Positions 43,703-54,404 of a DNA stretch of 64,000 bases are shown here, piece after piece. Under the pieces are notes generated by a model. It did not search any database. It was not told the origin of the DNA and saw only the letters and a program-made list of their open reading frames with translations. The stretch is from the NCBI GenBank assembly GCA_022559985.1, contig JAFJTR010000045.1, forward strand, positions 62,001 through 126,000, given 5' to 3'. Each line of letters begins with the position of its first letter. Within the stretch, counting starts at the first letter, position 1. Source of the stretch: Parastagonospora avenae f. sp. tritici 18332-5. Lineage: Eukaryota > Ascomycota > Dothideomycetes > Pleosporales > Phaeosphaeriaceae. The position numbers and the translations under genes are program-made.

Positions 43703-45915
43703 TCTCCTAACTCACGACACCACCTTCACGACGCTCCGACACCATACATCAACTTCACGCACCTCTCTCTCTCTCTCTCTCTCCTTATTCTTGTTTTCTT
43801 TCTTCTCCCTTGAGTCAAACCTTGCATATTGTAACATACTAGCGAAGGAGTTTTGCGGCGCATCACAAACACGCAGGATTGTCATTTCTGGAAAAAGTCA
43901 ATCTGTTGGGTGGGTTGGGGTTCAAGGAATCGTCTTGCATATCCGGATGCATTAGGGGAATCTTTTCATCGGTGGTCTGCGTCTTCTTGCATACTGGGAA
44001 GGGTAGGCTGGGCTAGATTGGTCGGCTCTGGTTCTGCGCATGGGCATGGGAATTCGCAAGTACATTATAATATATCTACTACACCTTTGTAATGTGGGAT
44101 TTTACACTTCTGCATTCACTCGTTTCGACTGCCTGGCTGGGTATGACTTATTCTTCCTGTATCATATTCACATTCTCATCCCATATCATTATCTTTATTA
44201 TTGGTTTCGAGATGTGACGTTGGCATAAACCGTGCCATCTCATGCACACAAATGACTCGGCGTTCGGCATTTTTGTCACGAGACATTCGCTCCGAATCCA
44301 GGACGCCGAACCTCGTCCTTGTTCCTGACTAGGGCTCGGCTGGAAATAGAATAAAAATGGGGCCGGGGGCAGATGGCATGGGGGGAGTCGGCGTGATGCT
44401 TGGTCATACTTGGTTGAATATTGATATGGTCGCTCGATTATGAAGTGATGCTTAGGTAATTAGGCAAGAAGGAGTGAGTGAGTATGTGCGTGTGATCCTC
44501 TTCACCGCCTCTCGGCGCCGTCAACACAGTCGCCGAACGGCGCAATGTGTGCGGCGAGAAAGACCTCAGCGTGGTTGTTGCGAGGTTTTGAAGCGGTGAA
44601 GATACGCGTGCGTTGAGGAGACCTGAGGATGGTCTGGCATGTATACACGTTGCAAGTCTTATGCTGGCTTTGTGGTTTGGGGCAATTGGCGCGACTACGT
44701 CTTGTAGTTCTGCGTCTATTTCTGCCGAAGCCTCAGGCAGTGTAGTTGTTATGCTTCTTCGGGCACCGGAGCTGCAGCGGGAGGATGGAAGACGGGCCTG
44801 CCGGTTGAGGCTATGGGTGTACTGGGATGGGTGAAGATTGGTGCTGTCACGGCGCTCGCGGGAGTGATGACTTTGGGGTTTTAGGTGAGAAGCGAAGACT
44901 GTATGGGGAGACCGGAGTGTGTGAAGAAAAGGAGTAGGTGATGCAAATATTCCTCATCATGTGTATAGAACTCTATTTGAATGACCGATGGGACGCCTTT
45001 TCGCAATTCTTAATCGTAAGATACAGATTCTTGCCAGTGTAGTAAGAGATGTTATGGTGTAGATCAAGATTGAGATCACAACCCTCACGATGTAATGAAA
45101 ACATTGGCTCTGGACAAGAACATACAGCTATGGCCAGGTAGTTGACTCTAATTAGGACTTCATGTCCCTATCTTCATTGCCTTCTTGAGCGCTGTCGAAT
45201 TCAGTCAGAGCAAGCTTCCGATGTGGTTTAAGGCTCACAAATACCCAGCTGCACGATACTGATCGCCGTAATTTCAGTTCAAGAAGAATACGTGAGGAAG
45301 ACAGCTGTTCCAGTACTCAGATTGTACATCATCAGTTGTATAATTAATGTGTTGTTGCATTACGAGTTCATTGTAGTAGAGGCCACATTCGCTTCAAATT
45401 TCAGCCTGAGAGACATGGCACTTCAAGGCAGCATCACGCGCCTACACATATAGCAAAATTGACAGTCTCGCTTGAAGTTTCCTATCGCCCACAATACGTG
45501 CCACAAGACATCAAAATTGTGCCAAATCTAAGGGGTAAGCATTTGACCCTGAATCGAAAGTCAAACATTTGGGTCCTAAGTCCTGAATCAGACTTCATAT
45601 GCTATGTGCCATATGCCCATGTTCACACGATCAGTCCTGAAATGTACCTTGGTACTGAATTCTGCCACAATCCGGATTTGGATTAGTCAACCCATTTGCT
45701 GCGAGTTCCGTAGTTGGCATATTGTTGATAGTGTGAGCAACATGTGGGGCCGAATCTAACCAGGCAAAGTAGCGAAAAATCTGCTGGCTGCCCCTCATCC
45801 GAGCCGTCCCGATGATGATCTGCTCGACGACGCTTTGCTGGGCTACACGGCCATAGCTCCTAACTCAATTACGGCAATATATATTAGTTAAACCTGAGAT
45901 CTTCATAAATCATCA
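43703..45915. other. Gene-poor stretch, 3' UTR then unassigned
   Basis: The first 400 bp are the likely 3' UTR of the DENN gene. The remaining 1.8 kb have only short frames on both strands. A 75-codon frame at 45459-45686 has no start support; its end (GTAC, 14 nt, CTGCCACAATCCGG at 45641-45672) resembles the 15-18 kb unit, but a single weak match is expected by chance. Confidence 0.4.
43763..43782 (+). repeat. (CT)10 microsatellite in 3' UTR
   Basis: Ten uninterrupted CT dinucleotides 60 bp after the DENN-gene stop codon, continuing into a pyrimidine-rich tract. Confidence 0.9.
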
Positions 45916-46027
45916 GGCAAGATGGCCGAGCGGTCTAAGGCGCTAGCTTCAGGTTCAGTACATCGTCCTACGACATTAGAACTTGCTAGTAGAGCAATCT
46001 GCGTGGGTTCGAATCCCACTCTTGTCA
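45916..46027 (+). tRNA. tL(CAG): tRNA-Leu(CAG) with 30-nt intron
   Basis: The 7-bp acceptor stem is GGCAAGA (45916-45922) with TCTTGTC (46020-46026), one G-U pair, discriminator A at 46027. TG at positions 8-9 is followed by a leucine-type D arm, GCCGAGCGGTCTAAGGC. The anticodon stem is CTAGC (45943-45947) and GCTAG (45985-45989), and the loop begins TTCAGG, placing anticodon CAG at 45950-45952. An intron of about 30 nt, 45954-45983, follows position 37. The extra arm is a type II stem-loop (AGA, GCAA, TCT), and the T arm GTGGG-TTCGAAT-CCCAC is perfect. A CAG anticodon, D arm and long extra arm together identify leucine. The promoter boxes are internal. It is flanked by gene-poor DNA. Confidence 0.95.
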
Positions 46028-46731
46028 TCATCTTTTTGTGCTCGTTGGCATTAATTTTGGATACGTGGGTGTTGAGTTGTGGCCTTTTGAAGATTTTAGT
46101 ACGAGACGGGTGTTGACACATCATCTGATGTTGGTACAACGACAGCGAGCCCCACACACTCAACACTCATTGTCATTTCTTTTTTGTCGTTCTACGGATA
46201 GTACGTTTTCTTCGTCTGCCGTATTATTTGTTGTTCCGTCCGACCCGCGAAAAGGCGTCTCAACTCAGCCCGCACGCCACCCGAACACGACGTCCGCTAG
46301 TACCACCCCTGAATTAGTTCAACGTGTGTTCGAACACTCCAAATCTCATAGCGCTTGCGGCCCTTTCATCGAGCTAGAGAAGCTTAATTGGATAAGCTCA
46401 GCTTCAGGACAGCCCAGCCATAGCTTGTCAGAGCTTACTTTCGGGCTACGGCGGTCTGGAGGACATCACTATTGGCTGCGCGGAGCTCAGATGCGGGTGT
46501 GGAGGCGGAGGCGCATGCGGCAGTCTATTGTTATTACGCGTGTTGTTAAGGAGACATGAGTGCCTTGGTACAAGAGCCAGGTGACTGCTTTTCTGTTGCT
46601 GATCGCTGTTGCTGTTCTTCGAATTTCAAGTCTTTCTGTCGCTTTCTTCTGCATCGCAGTCACTCGTTACCAAAATCTTCTCGCAATCCATCCGTTTCAA
46701 TCTTCAGCCTCTACGTTCTTCTACCGCTAGA
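46028..46731. other. Intergenic between tRNA and small secreted protein gene
   Basis: A 173-codon frame (46038-46559) overlaps here but starts at the tRNA 3' end without domain support. The 3' part, 46600-46731, is pyrimidine-rich and would be the promoter and leader of the secreted protein gene. Confidence 0.4.
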
Positions 46732-47031
46732 ATGCGCTTCACCGTCCTCCCCATCCTAGCGCTTGCCACCTCTGCCCTCGCCGCCCCGGCTCCAGTCTCC
46801 GACTGCGAATCTCTCAAATCCCTTGCCATCCTCCCAGGCGGCAAACTCTTTTGCGCGACAAATTATCCTTCTTCCGACGTTGTCGTCGCTCCTATCGACG
46901 AAATGCCCAAGAACAATGCCAAGCGCTTCCAGGAAGACAATGAGAGGATCATGAGGGTGTTGGGAGGAATGCCAGAACAGAGGCAGAAGGCTTTCTGTGC
47001 ATGCTATCCAACGAAGCCTGCTTCCGATTAG
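46732..47031 (+). CDS. Small secreted protein, 4 Cys
   Basis: A 99-residue frame starts at ATG 46732. The N-terminus is a textbook secretion signal: MRF, then TVLPILALATSALAAPA, with cleavage likely after ALA (about 17-19). The mature part of about 80 residues has four cysteines (SDCESL, LFCATN and CAC near the C-terminus), enough for two disulphides. No family recognised. The upstream frame is open to 46609 without another ATG, and the sequence before the ATG is pyrimidine-rich, as in fungal leaders. Its isolated setting beside a tRNA in a gene-poor pocket fits an effector-like or surface protein, but that is inference. Not all small frames with a signal are real genes; the good signal and codon pattern persuade me. 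Confidence 0.65.
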   Translation: MRFTVLPILALATSALAAPAPVSDCESLKSLAILPGGKLFCATNYPSSDVVVAPIDEMPKNNAKRFQEDNERIMRVLGGMPEQRQKAFCACYPTKPASD

Positions 47032-48796
47032 AGGGGTCCGAAAAACTGATGCAACGCACATGGAGTTCAATCAGGGATGTTTGTTGTTGAGAACGCGTTG
47101 AAGAGCGCCTTCTTCGAGGTTATAGCTCCTGCCGAGTGGGCACCGGAAAGCTGCAATACTAGAAACGCTGCATAGAACCATATCCAAGCATATTTGCCCG
47201 TTCTCAATATCTAATCACCTTGAGCGTTGTATACCATTGTTTCATTATTCAATTGATATCCTCAATCCCTTCTTCTCCTTCCGCCGCTGCCACTGCCCCA
47301 GCAGCACAACCACTCTTCTAGTTCTTTCGACACAAATTGACCGTGACGCAATCGCTAACAGGGTCGCTTCGTAGCAATTCGTCGCAAACACTTTTGATGC
47401 ACCAATTATTATGACCGGCATCGTGCTATCATTAGTGTCGTAGGCGAACGTGTGAAGCTACGCGCCAATTGCAACAGCCAGGTATCCAATGCATATTCAA
47501 AAAAAATCCTTGTAGGTGGCTGGGTCTTCGTTTGGAAGCCACAAGCTGGTCCGCCTGCGCTCCAACGCAAGGTTGGTACTGTGGTCACTAGTCCTAAGCT
47601 CGACGATAAGTACCGCAGACCATGCTTCTGCGATTGCGGGCACATGATCGCCTCCGCGAAAATAATCCGTGTGTCCGTACATAGCAATGCTCATTATCAC
47701 GTGAGCTGCTCATGCATAGGCCTGCAGGCATGTGCGCGGCAGAACTGTATATGAACGCGTTCGTACGATAGATAGAACATCATCAATCTGCAACAATATA
47801 CACTCGTAACTTGATCAACCCCACCGTACAATATTGTACACCCACTTACTGCAATTATCGCGCTGCAGACGAATTGCTACTAACACCGTGCGCCTTGATG
47901 TAGCCTTGTTCGGTAGAAATTTCTGTCCTCATTGGAGGTACGCACAACACGAAAGAAGATTCAGAATATTTACTTGCCGACCCCGAGATATTGGCAATTA
48001 CCCTGTCTTTACTACTAGCTTACCATGGTACAATTTTTAGACTTTCTGAGAGGATACAATGGACAATATACCGACAGATGTACCTGTGTGTATACACGTC
48101 GCTTTGAGCTACAATTGAAGCAAGTAAACAACTCCAAATATATACAGGTTATCCCATCCTTCCAACAACATTGAAGCGCCGATGTATGCCATTGAGTGTA
48201 GCAGGAAGACCTGTTGTTGCCATAATAGGGCTCGCTAGCACTCAGAGTATACCAGCTGCACCTTCTTCAACCTGACTGTTCAAAATCCGGACAATAGTTC
48301 GGGTTTCCAGGATACCGAAAACTAGTTGCCGAGAGTGATAGAAAGAACATTCTCGATGAACGACCGCTAAAGGCTCTTGTAACCAAACTTTCGCCGAGGA
48401 ACACTCGTTCATCCGAGTATGCAATTGGCCACTATGTGGCCTCCTGAAGCTATACGCAGCTATCTTGGGTCCCTTCCGAGCATCAGGGCAACTATGAAGG
48501 TATCTAGGCTCTACCAACCGACGAGCTACAAGACACAATTCTTTAGCTCACTGCTGGGAAGGATGTGCATTCTGCACGATAGACAGGAAACAGAACCACT
48601 GGTACTCCTATTGAATAGCGTCGTCCATTAAATTCTGAGCACCTGGCATTCCTTAGAAACCTTCGAATATCCTGCAAAGCAGGAGATCACCGATCCCATC
48701 TTTCAGCTACTCATCAACATCTTTCTGAAAAGAGATTATCACAGAGAGCCCAAAAGCTACCATTATTCATATATCTTTCATAAACATTACTATTTA
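47032..48796. other. Gene-poor stretch, nothing assigned
   Basis: No supported gene. Three splice-site-like patterns resembling the 15-18 kb units occur on the minus strand near 47836-47860, 48028-48046 and 48080-48118 (GTAC followed after 9, 14 and 25 nt by CTGCAAT, CTGAG and CTACAAT). Taken singly they could be chance. Confidence 0.35.
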
Positions 48797-49411
48797 TTGG
48801 AGAAGTCCTCTCCTGCCACCACCAAATACGTCCCTCCGCACAAGCGAGGACTGCAGCCACTGGCAACTCCACCGCCTTCACGCACTCCTTCTCCCTCCCC
48901 CTCTCCTTCCCTCCCCTACATGCCCCCACAATCATCCATCGACAAGAACCTGTCCAGCTTTGACAATGTCGAGCTTGGCATGGTGTTCTACCTGCCAACT
49001 GAAGAAAAGCTCGTTGGATCAAAGATCCACGAGTCTGTGAAGGGAACGGGCCAGAACCCCTGGTGTCACCCAGCTGTGGTGGTTGGCAAGGAGGTCGACT
49101 CCAAGGGCGAGGAGTGCGTCTAAATCCGCTTGTGTACCACCTTTAATGGTCAAACAATCACAGAAAGGAAGCCCGCTCAGCAACGACGCCTCTTCATGCT
49201 CGCCTACAACCACCAAGACAGCAAGCCACATCTTGACACAACCATGGCAAAGATGATCGGCGCTAGGTTTGGTAAGAGAACTTATATAAACGTGGGCGAA
49301 AACTCCGAATACGACATCGAATATAGGTATCTCACCTCCTATAACGGCAAGCTTCCAATGCGGTTCGACCGCGAATCCGTCCAGAAGATCAGGTCGCTAT
49401 GTCCCTACTAA
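48797..49411 (+). pseudogene. Broken gene of an uncharacterised fungal family
   Basis: One frame reads through 48797-49411 with a single TAA at 49121-49123. The first part carries KYVPPHKRG, a Pro-rich stretch, then FDNVELGMVFYLPTEEK and NPWCHPAVVVGKE; the second part LCTTFNGQTITER, RLFMLAYNHQDSKPHLD, KRTYINVGENSEYDIEYRYL and MRFDRESVQKI. The W-x-HPAVVV and TYINV...YRYL pattern resembles that of small proteins common in Dothideomycete genomes, and weakly the protein at 54.4 kb (RHPIMILDV and ETWINLEQRFFIEW). Function unknown. The codon at 48797 is TTG and no ATG lies in frame nearby, so the start may also be lost or lie in an upstream exon. A CAA-to-TAA change explains the stop. Confidence 0.6.
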
Positions 49412-49432
49412 GCTGACCTGACCGACAGTGTC

Positions 49433-49625
49433 AAGCCACCGACGGCTTCATGCCTGAAGGTCCCTGATAACCCCTTCGCCGTCCTTCGAGTCTGCTGGCA
49501 GAAGACTTCCATTGATAAGCTTCGACAATACCGAGCCAACGATGGCATTAGCCTGAAGGTCCCCGGTACCCCATCACGATAACACCGAGCCACCGATGGC
49601 GCAAACCTGAAGATCCCCGGTAACT
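49433..49625 (+). repeat. Three imperfect 42-bp repeats
   Basis: Units at 49433-49474, 49531-49572 and 49584-49625 share the core GAGCCA-C/A-CGATGGC ... CCTGAAGGTCCCCGGTA. They lie just downstream of the broken gene. The remainder of this interval, 49626-50155, holds no gene. Confidence 0.7.
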
Positions 49626-50155
49626 CTTACGATAGTATGACGGAGTGTGGATTGTTTTGTAATACCGACGATGGACATCTACTATGACGTATGGACTTGC
49701 GTTTACGGATCAGGATTGTTGATACCTCATGCTGAGTTACCTTACCTTGTTTCGTTTCCTGCTAGCTTTGACAAATACCGTCGACGCTTGAACGTCAACT
49801 CCCAATATATTTAGTCACTGTGTTCGCGAAACAACTGCCATTGACGCAATGACCGGTTCTGGATTTGAAAGCCTAGAATACTTGCGCAATCTTGACATTG
49901 TTCTTACCACCCACTTCGCCCCAGATGCACGATTCACATGCCTGGATAGATTCAAGATACTGCAAACGTGTAGAAAGGAAATGTATCAGCGCTGAGGATA
50001 CAAGCTTGGGTATCCGAACAGATCGATGCAAGCCACATATCAGTCTTAATAGTTCAACATGGGGCCACTGTGCGACGATGGTGTGAAATGCCTGCTGGCA
50101 GACGTGTATCTGCAGCCGATTACAGGGCTAAATAATGTCTTTGCACGTACTTACT

Positions 50156-51475
50156 TTACACACCTACAATAGCGCCCTTCAAATTCCCATCAAACAATCT
50201 CAGTCCCGACTTCACGCTCCTCTCTGCACGTCCCTTAATCCACTCATGTGCCAACACCTCATCAAACCCCATCCTCCGCTCCGCTTCCAAGCTCAACAAA
50301 CCACGCATCAAGTCCTGTGCCCCCTTACTCACATAGTTTGGGAACCTGATCCCCTTACCCCGATACCTCGCAATCTTCATCTGCGTCTGCACCATACTCT
50401 TCATCTCAAACGGCGCCTTGCCCACCAGCAACTCGTACGTCAACACGCCTAAACTCCACTGATCGATCGCCTTTGTATAGAATGCGTCGCTCTTGCCCGG
50501 GTTCAGCATCATGACCGCAACTTCAGGCGACAAGTAGTCCAGCGTACCACAGACCGTTGACCGCATGCCTGACTCCGAGTGCACGCTGTATCCAAAGTCC
50601 GCAAGTTTGATATCTTGATGCAATCCCAGCAGGATATTCTCCGGCTTAATGTCGCGGTGCATGATGTTCTTCGCATGCATATACCGCAGCGCCTCCGCCA
50701 TTTGCCCAATATATCCCGCCGCCTCATCTTCCATGAACCTGCCCTTTTTCTGCTTCCTCAATCGCCCGAACAGACTGCCGTCCGCCGCGTACTCCAGCAC
50801 AAGGTAGATCGACGCACCGTCGTGGAACCAGGATAACAGCCGCAGTATATTCTTGTGTGCCAGGTTTTGGTGCACTTCGATTTCTCGGCGGATGAGCGTT
50901 TCCTCGGAAGTCGAGGAGATGGAGGCCTTGGAGATTATCTTTAACGCGCAGATGTAGTTGGTGGAGAGGTGCCGCGCGAGGTAGACGTGGCCGAATTTTC
51001 CTTTGCCCAGGGAGCCGCCGACTTCGAAGTCGTGGGGTGTGAGAGCAGAGGGGCCCCGGAGGGCGTTATGTGGGGTTGGGTCTGAGGAGGGTTGGGGAGA
51101 AGTGTCTGGCGTAGGCCCCGAGGGAGAAGGGTTGGAGCTGCCGCTGCTACTTTCTTCGATGATTGAGACGCGCTCAAGGACTTGTTTGAGATGGTCACGT
51201 TCAGTGGTGGGCTTGGTTCGGCTAGTGGCTTTGGTGACTTTGTTGGTAGCGGATGTGCGGATAGTGTGTAGCTTGTCCTTGGTGACTTGTATCTACAGAT
51301 GGTGTCAGCCGACTTGAACTGGTAGGGTTAGGACGCTTTGTGGTATGTCTGCTACTTCGACGATAGCATCCGAAAAGCTTACAGATGATTTGAGACTGGC
51401 GAGCACGGAACCACTTTCACCTGGCTTTGTAGGCTTTGACTTGACTGACGCTGACGCGGGTTTCTTCGGTGCCAT
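50156..51475 (-). CDS. ark1: Aurora-type mitotic protein kinase
   Basis: Exons 51475-51383 and 51292-50156 give 409 residues. Aurora (Ipl1/Ark1) is the kinase of the chromosomal passenger complex; it corrects kinetochore-microtubule attachment and acts in cytokinesis. The N-terminal 118 residues are Lys/Ser/Thr/Pro-rich and disordered. Kinase features: DFEVGGSLGKGKFGHVYLAR (Gly loop, about 119-138), ALKII with the catalytic Lys (about 148), HRDIKPEN (Asp about 245), DFGYSVHS (about 263), and the activation loop MRSTVCGTLDYLSPE, which has the Aurora R-x-T-x-C-G-T layout with the phosphorylated Thr at about 277. GFDEVLAHEWIKG closes the domain. A 90-nt intron follows residue 31. Activation by T-loop autophosphorylation with an INCENP partner is family knowledge. 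Confidence 0.95.
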
Positions 51476-52405
51476 CTTAAGGATGTCTGGCTCGTGCCGG
51501 GTAAGAGTCGTGGTATATGGACAGGTGAGGGTATAGTCGGGCGGTGTGTTGGAGGTAATTGTTCCCAAGTGAGACTGCTTGGATGCTATATCGAGAGGCG
51601 GCCAAGGTGTGCGCAAACGGTACCCGCACCTAGTATGCCGTCATCACAACACAGCTACACGCGACTCCAAGAGCAAGTAAACATGGCCATCATCCCCAGG
51701 TGAAAGAAGCTCCCCGCCCCGCTCCCGCAATCTCCAGAGCACCGCGCAAATTCTCGCTCGACCCTCACCTAGGCAACCACCTTTTGTCTCACCTGATATT
51801 CAACGATTCCTTCCACAATATATTCAACTTAATTCGTCTCTTTCCCATCAATCAAACAACGCAAGTTGGCGCTATTAGGCGGGCATCTGACATCAGTGGT
51901 ACTGAGGGTAGCAGCGCAGGACTCTAATCTTGATAAGTCTCTGTGAAGGGGTTACATATGTCGGGTTGGTGAGGATTTCGATCCTCGCTTGGGTAACGCA
52001 AATTCCCGGTGGGGACGGCAATATAGTTTTTGTAGTTCTTTTTTGCTCGCCTTTCACCTGCCAAGACTTATATGCGGCAAGATGTACGAGAGACTTTGAT
52101 AGGCGAACAGCTCCATTAAAAAACACAAGCAAAACGCGAATAACAAGGTGTTATTTCTGCAATGTTGCTGGTATCTTTCCAGGTGCCGGTGGAGCAAGTT
52201 TGTTTCGGTGTGATGCGGACGTTTTAGTTTGTGCTCTGATAACACGAGGACGAGTTATCAAATAGTGCGGGCTCAAGTTGTTGTTTTCCGCCTCTAGATC
52301 CGCTTCGTGATGAATTACGAGCGAAGGTAGACATAATCCAGGGTAAGCGTGTATTTATGTTGAAAATTAACGAAGTTCATTGCGTTGAGTAACCAGAATT
52401 ATGCT
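51476..52405. other. Intergenic, Aurora promoter side; one hairpin
   Basis: No gene supported; frames are short. The first 200 bp form the Aurora promoter. At 51969-51988 lies a hairpin (see separate entry). The rest is AT-rich and would include the 3' region of the decarboxylase gene. Confidence 0.4.
51969..51988 (+). repeat. 8-bp hairpin with TTCG loop
   Basis: GTGAGGAT, TTCG, ATCCTCGC: six perfect pairs, then one G-T and one G-C pair, closed by a TTCG tetraloop, the most stable loop type in RNA. It resembles a tRNA T arm but I find no D or anticodon arm around it. Confidence 0.6.
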
Positions 52406-53215
52406 TCATCGCGCGGCAACACCGCCCAGGCCGAGACGCTCTTCTAATACTGCCACAATCTCCCTCCAGTCTTTCATTGCTCCCCCTCCTACATCGCCAC
52501 ATGCCAGTTCTTTCTCCATGGGCTGCAATATCTCAAACCATCCCCCGTTCTTGACGCCCCATTCATCATTCAAGACATCTATCTGCTTCTTTGTGATGGG
52601 CTGTAGCCACATGGCTGTGTTCATACTTGGCGCGACGAGTATCCTCTTCTTTTTTCTCACACCCTCTGCTACTACCTCCTCCGCCCACTGCATGCCTGGT
52701 ATGTCACGTACTGGGTCCACTAAACCAGTCGTATCCCATGCACGCACGACAGATAGAAGGAGGTTGTCTGACCAGCCTTGCGTAATCTTCGCCAGCTCAT
52801 TGGCGCTGAGGGGCACTATAGCCATTATGTCTGCCCATCTCCGTAGCTCGATGTGTAGGATCTTGTTTCCGCGGATCCATGGCTCCGCCCACTCATCCGC
52901 ATCGAAGTATACAGCATCTACATTCGGAAGCGCTTCTATGTCCGCTATTGAGGGCTGCTCTGCGCTTTGGCCCTGCAAGAAGTTCGCAGCTGAGGTAGTG
53001 AAGATGAGTCGTATGCGCACACGCTCATGTTTCGCCAGCGCATTGATCATGTTCGGTATCTTTATGGTCGCGACAGAGCCACTTGCACAGAGCAGCATAT
53101 GTATCTTATCATCGTTGCGGTCGAAAGCGAAGGGATCGACTCGTGGGGTGTCTCGATGTTGGTGTTGTAAAGGCTTGAGGCCGAGAGGCTTGAGCTCGCT
53201 GATATCGGCGGACAT
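52406..53215 (-). CDS. Phosphopantothenoylcysteine decarboxylase (HFCD flavoprotein)
   Basis: One exon, 269 residues. This FMN enzyme decarboxylates 4'-phosphopantothenoylcysteine in coenzyme A synthesis; the yeast enzyme is built from Cab3 with Sis2 and Vhs3, while here a single compact subunit carries all catalytic elements. HMLLCASGSVATIKIPNMIN (about 39-58) is the flavin-binding start. HIELRRWADIMAIVPLSANE (about 122-141) holds the catalytic His and the PLSAN motif. APSMNTAMW (about 191-199) has the PxMNxxMW motif with substrate-binding Asn. ELACGDVGGGAMKDW (about 235-249) has the catalytic Cys on its flexible flap. Thus it should be active. It lacks the acidic tail of Hal3/Sis2 phosphatase inhibitors. 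Confidence 0.92.
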   Translation of the reverse strand: MSADISELKPLGLKPLQHQHRDTPRVDPFAFDRNDDKIHMLLCASGSVATIKIPNMINALAKHERVRIRLIFTTSAANFLQGQSAEQPSIADIEALPNVDAVYFDADEWAEPWIRGNKILHIELRRWADIMAIVPLSANELAKITQGWSDNLLLSVVRAWDTTGLVDPVRDIPGMQWAEEVVAEGVRKKKRILVAPSMNTAMWLQPITKKQIDVLNDEWGVKNGGWFEILQPMEKELACGDVGGGAMKDWREIVAVLEERLGLGGVAAR

Positions 53216-54404
53216 GCTGTGCTGCTGATTTGTTAATGTTGTGGAAGTGTTAGCAGAGGAGCAATGACGTCTGTCAGATTCTAGGCGTTATCCGTTCCAC
53301 TTGGGAGCGCATTATTAATGTGCAGGTGCTGCGGGACGAAAACGCGACGAATGCATGGTCTCGCTTATCGGCGGATGCACGTGACGTCTACAGGTCAACC
53401 TCAACACCATGTGCTCCCTGACTGCCGTCTCATCAACACGTATTTCCTTACAGCACACGTTGTGAAGCCGTCCAGATGATATGAACCCTGCCAGTCTAAT
53501 CTCTGTCGGCAGACGGACAGGCGCGAGGCTTCAGTAGGCCATCAGCCCAGGCCTGACTGCATCACTTCCAATATTTGCTTCGACATGTATAATATGAGTA
53601 CCATGAGGTATCGACTGTATCGTCATTTTAGGTCCTTTTTAAATGTTCTCTACCGTATCACTTCTTCTCTCTATCCTTACATATTCCACCAATGCCTTTC
53701 TTTCACTCCGTACAATCAGCCCTTCTCAACACACAAATCCTGCCTCAAAATGATTTACGGGCTCGGCATACGCAATTTTGCGCCCACTCTGGCGTCTCAC
53801 CTATACGTTTGAACTACAAATTCACGCAATGTGTACCGTAGGCGACCATGGATACTACATTGTGTAGCCATTCACTTACGGCTCACCTCCCTAGCTACGC
53901 TCGAGGGCTATCTCTGCGATATTTGTAGGCGACATAACGCACCCATGACTTTGGAGCCTCGCGGTAGCATGCGCCAATCACAATTCGTCCCGCAAAGGCC
54001 TCCCGCTGTTGCTGCCGCTGTCTAGCCAGCTTTCACTGCTTTGCCACGCGAAATGATCCGCATACCGAACCGACTCGCTACATCTTCGAGAGCCCCGAAC
54101 CACAGTTGTGCTAGCACTTCTGTAAATATTGTGGCTTGTCGCGCGCCTTCGTTCAACTTCCGCCAGCCGTATATCTGCTCTCTTGGACTCCTCTTCTTGG
54201 CCACAACCGACCAAGTCCCCGTGTTGTTGAGACACAACATCCTTTAGAATTGAATCGAAGGCTGAGAACTCACAAAGTCGAGCCTAGTCCGACATTGTGT
54301 CTCTTCATACAATTTAGTACTTCTGCACTCACTTTCGTTCAAAAGCTCACAACAGTGCATCTTTGTTCTTACACCTGTTATACCCCACACAACTACAGCA
54401 CGAC
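53216..54404. other. Intergenic, divergent promoters
   Basis: The decarboxylase starts leftward and the next protein rightward, leaving 1.19 kb. No open frame has support. It is AT- and pyrimidine-rich towards 54.4 kb. Confidence 0.45.

Noticed and set aside
45641..45672. Further unit of the 15-18 kb array
   Set aside because: GTAC and 14 nt are present, but the following block has a 3-nt insertion; one such match in 64 kb is expected by chance.
46038..46559. 173-codon frame next to the tRNA
   Set aside because: Starts at the tRNA 3' end, contains no domain and has low-complexity His/Ser/Arg sequence.
51930..52020. Possible tRNA around the TTCG hairpin
   Set aside because: Only a T-arm-like hairpin is present; no acceptor stem, D arm or anticodon arm could be drawn.
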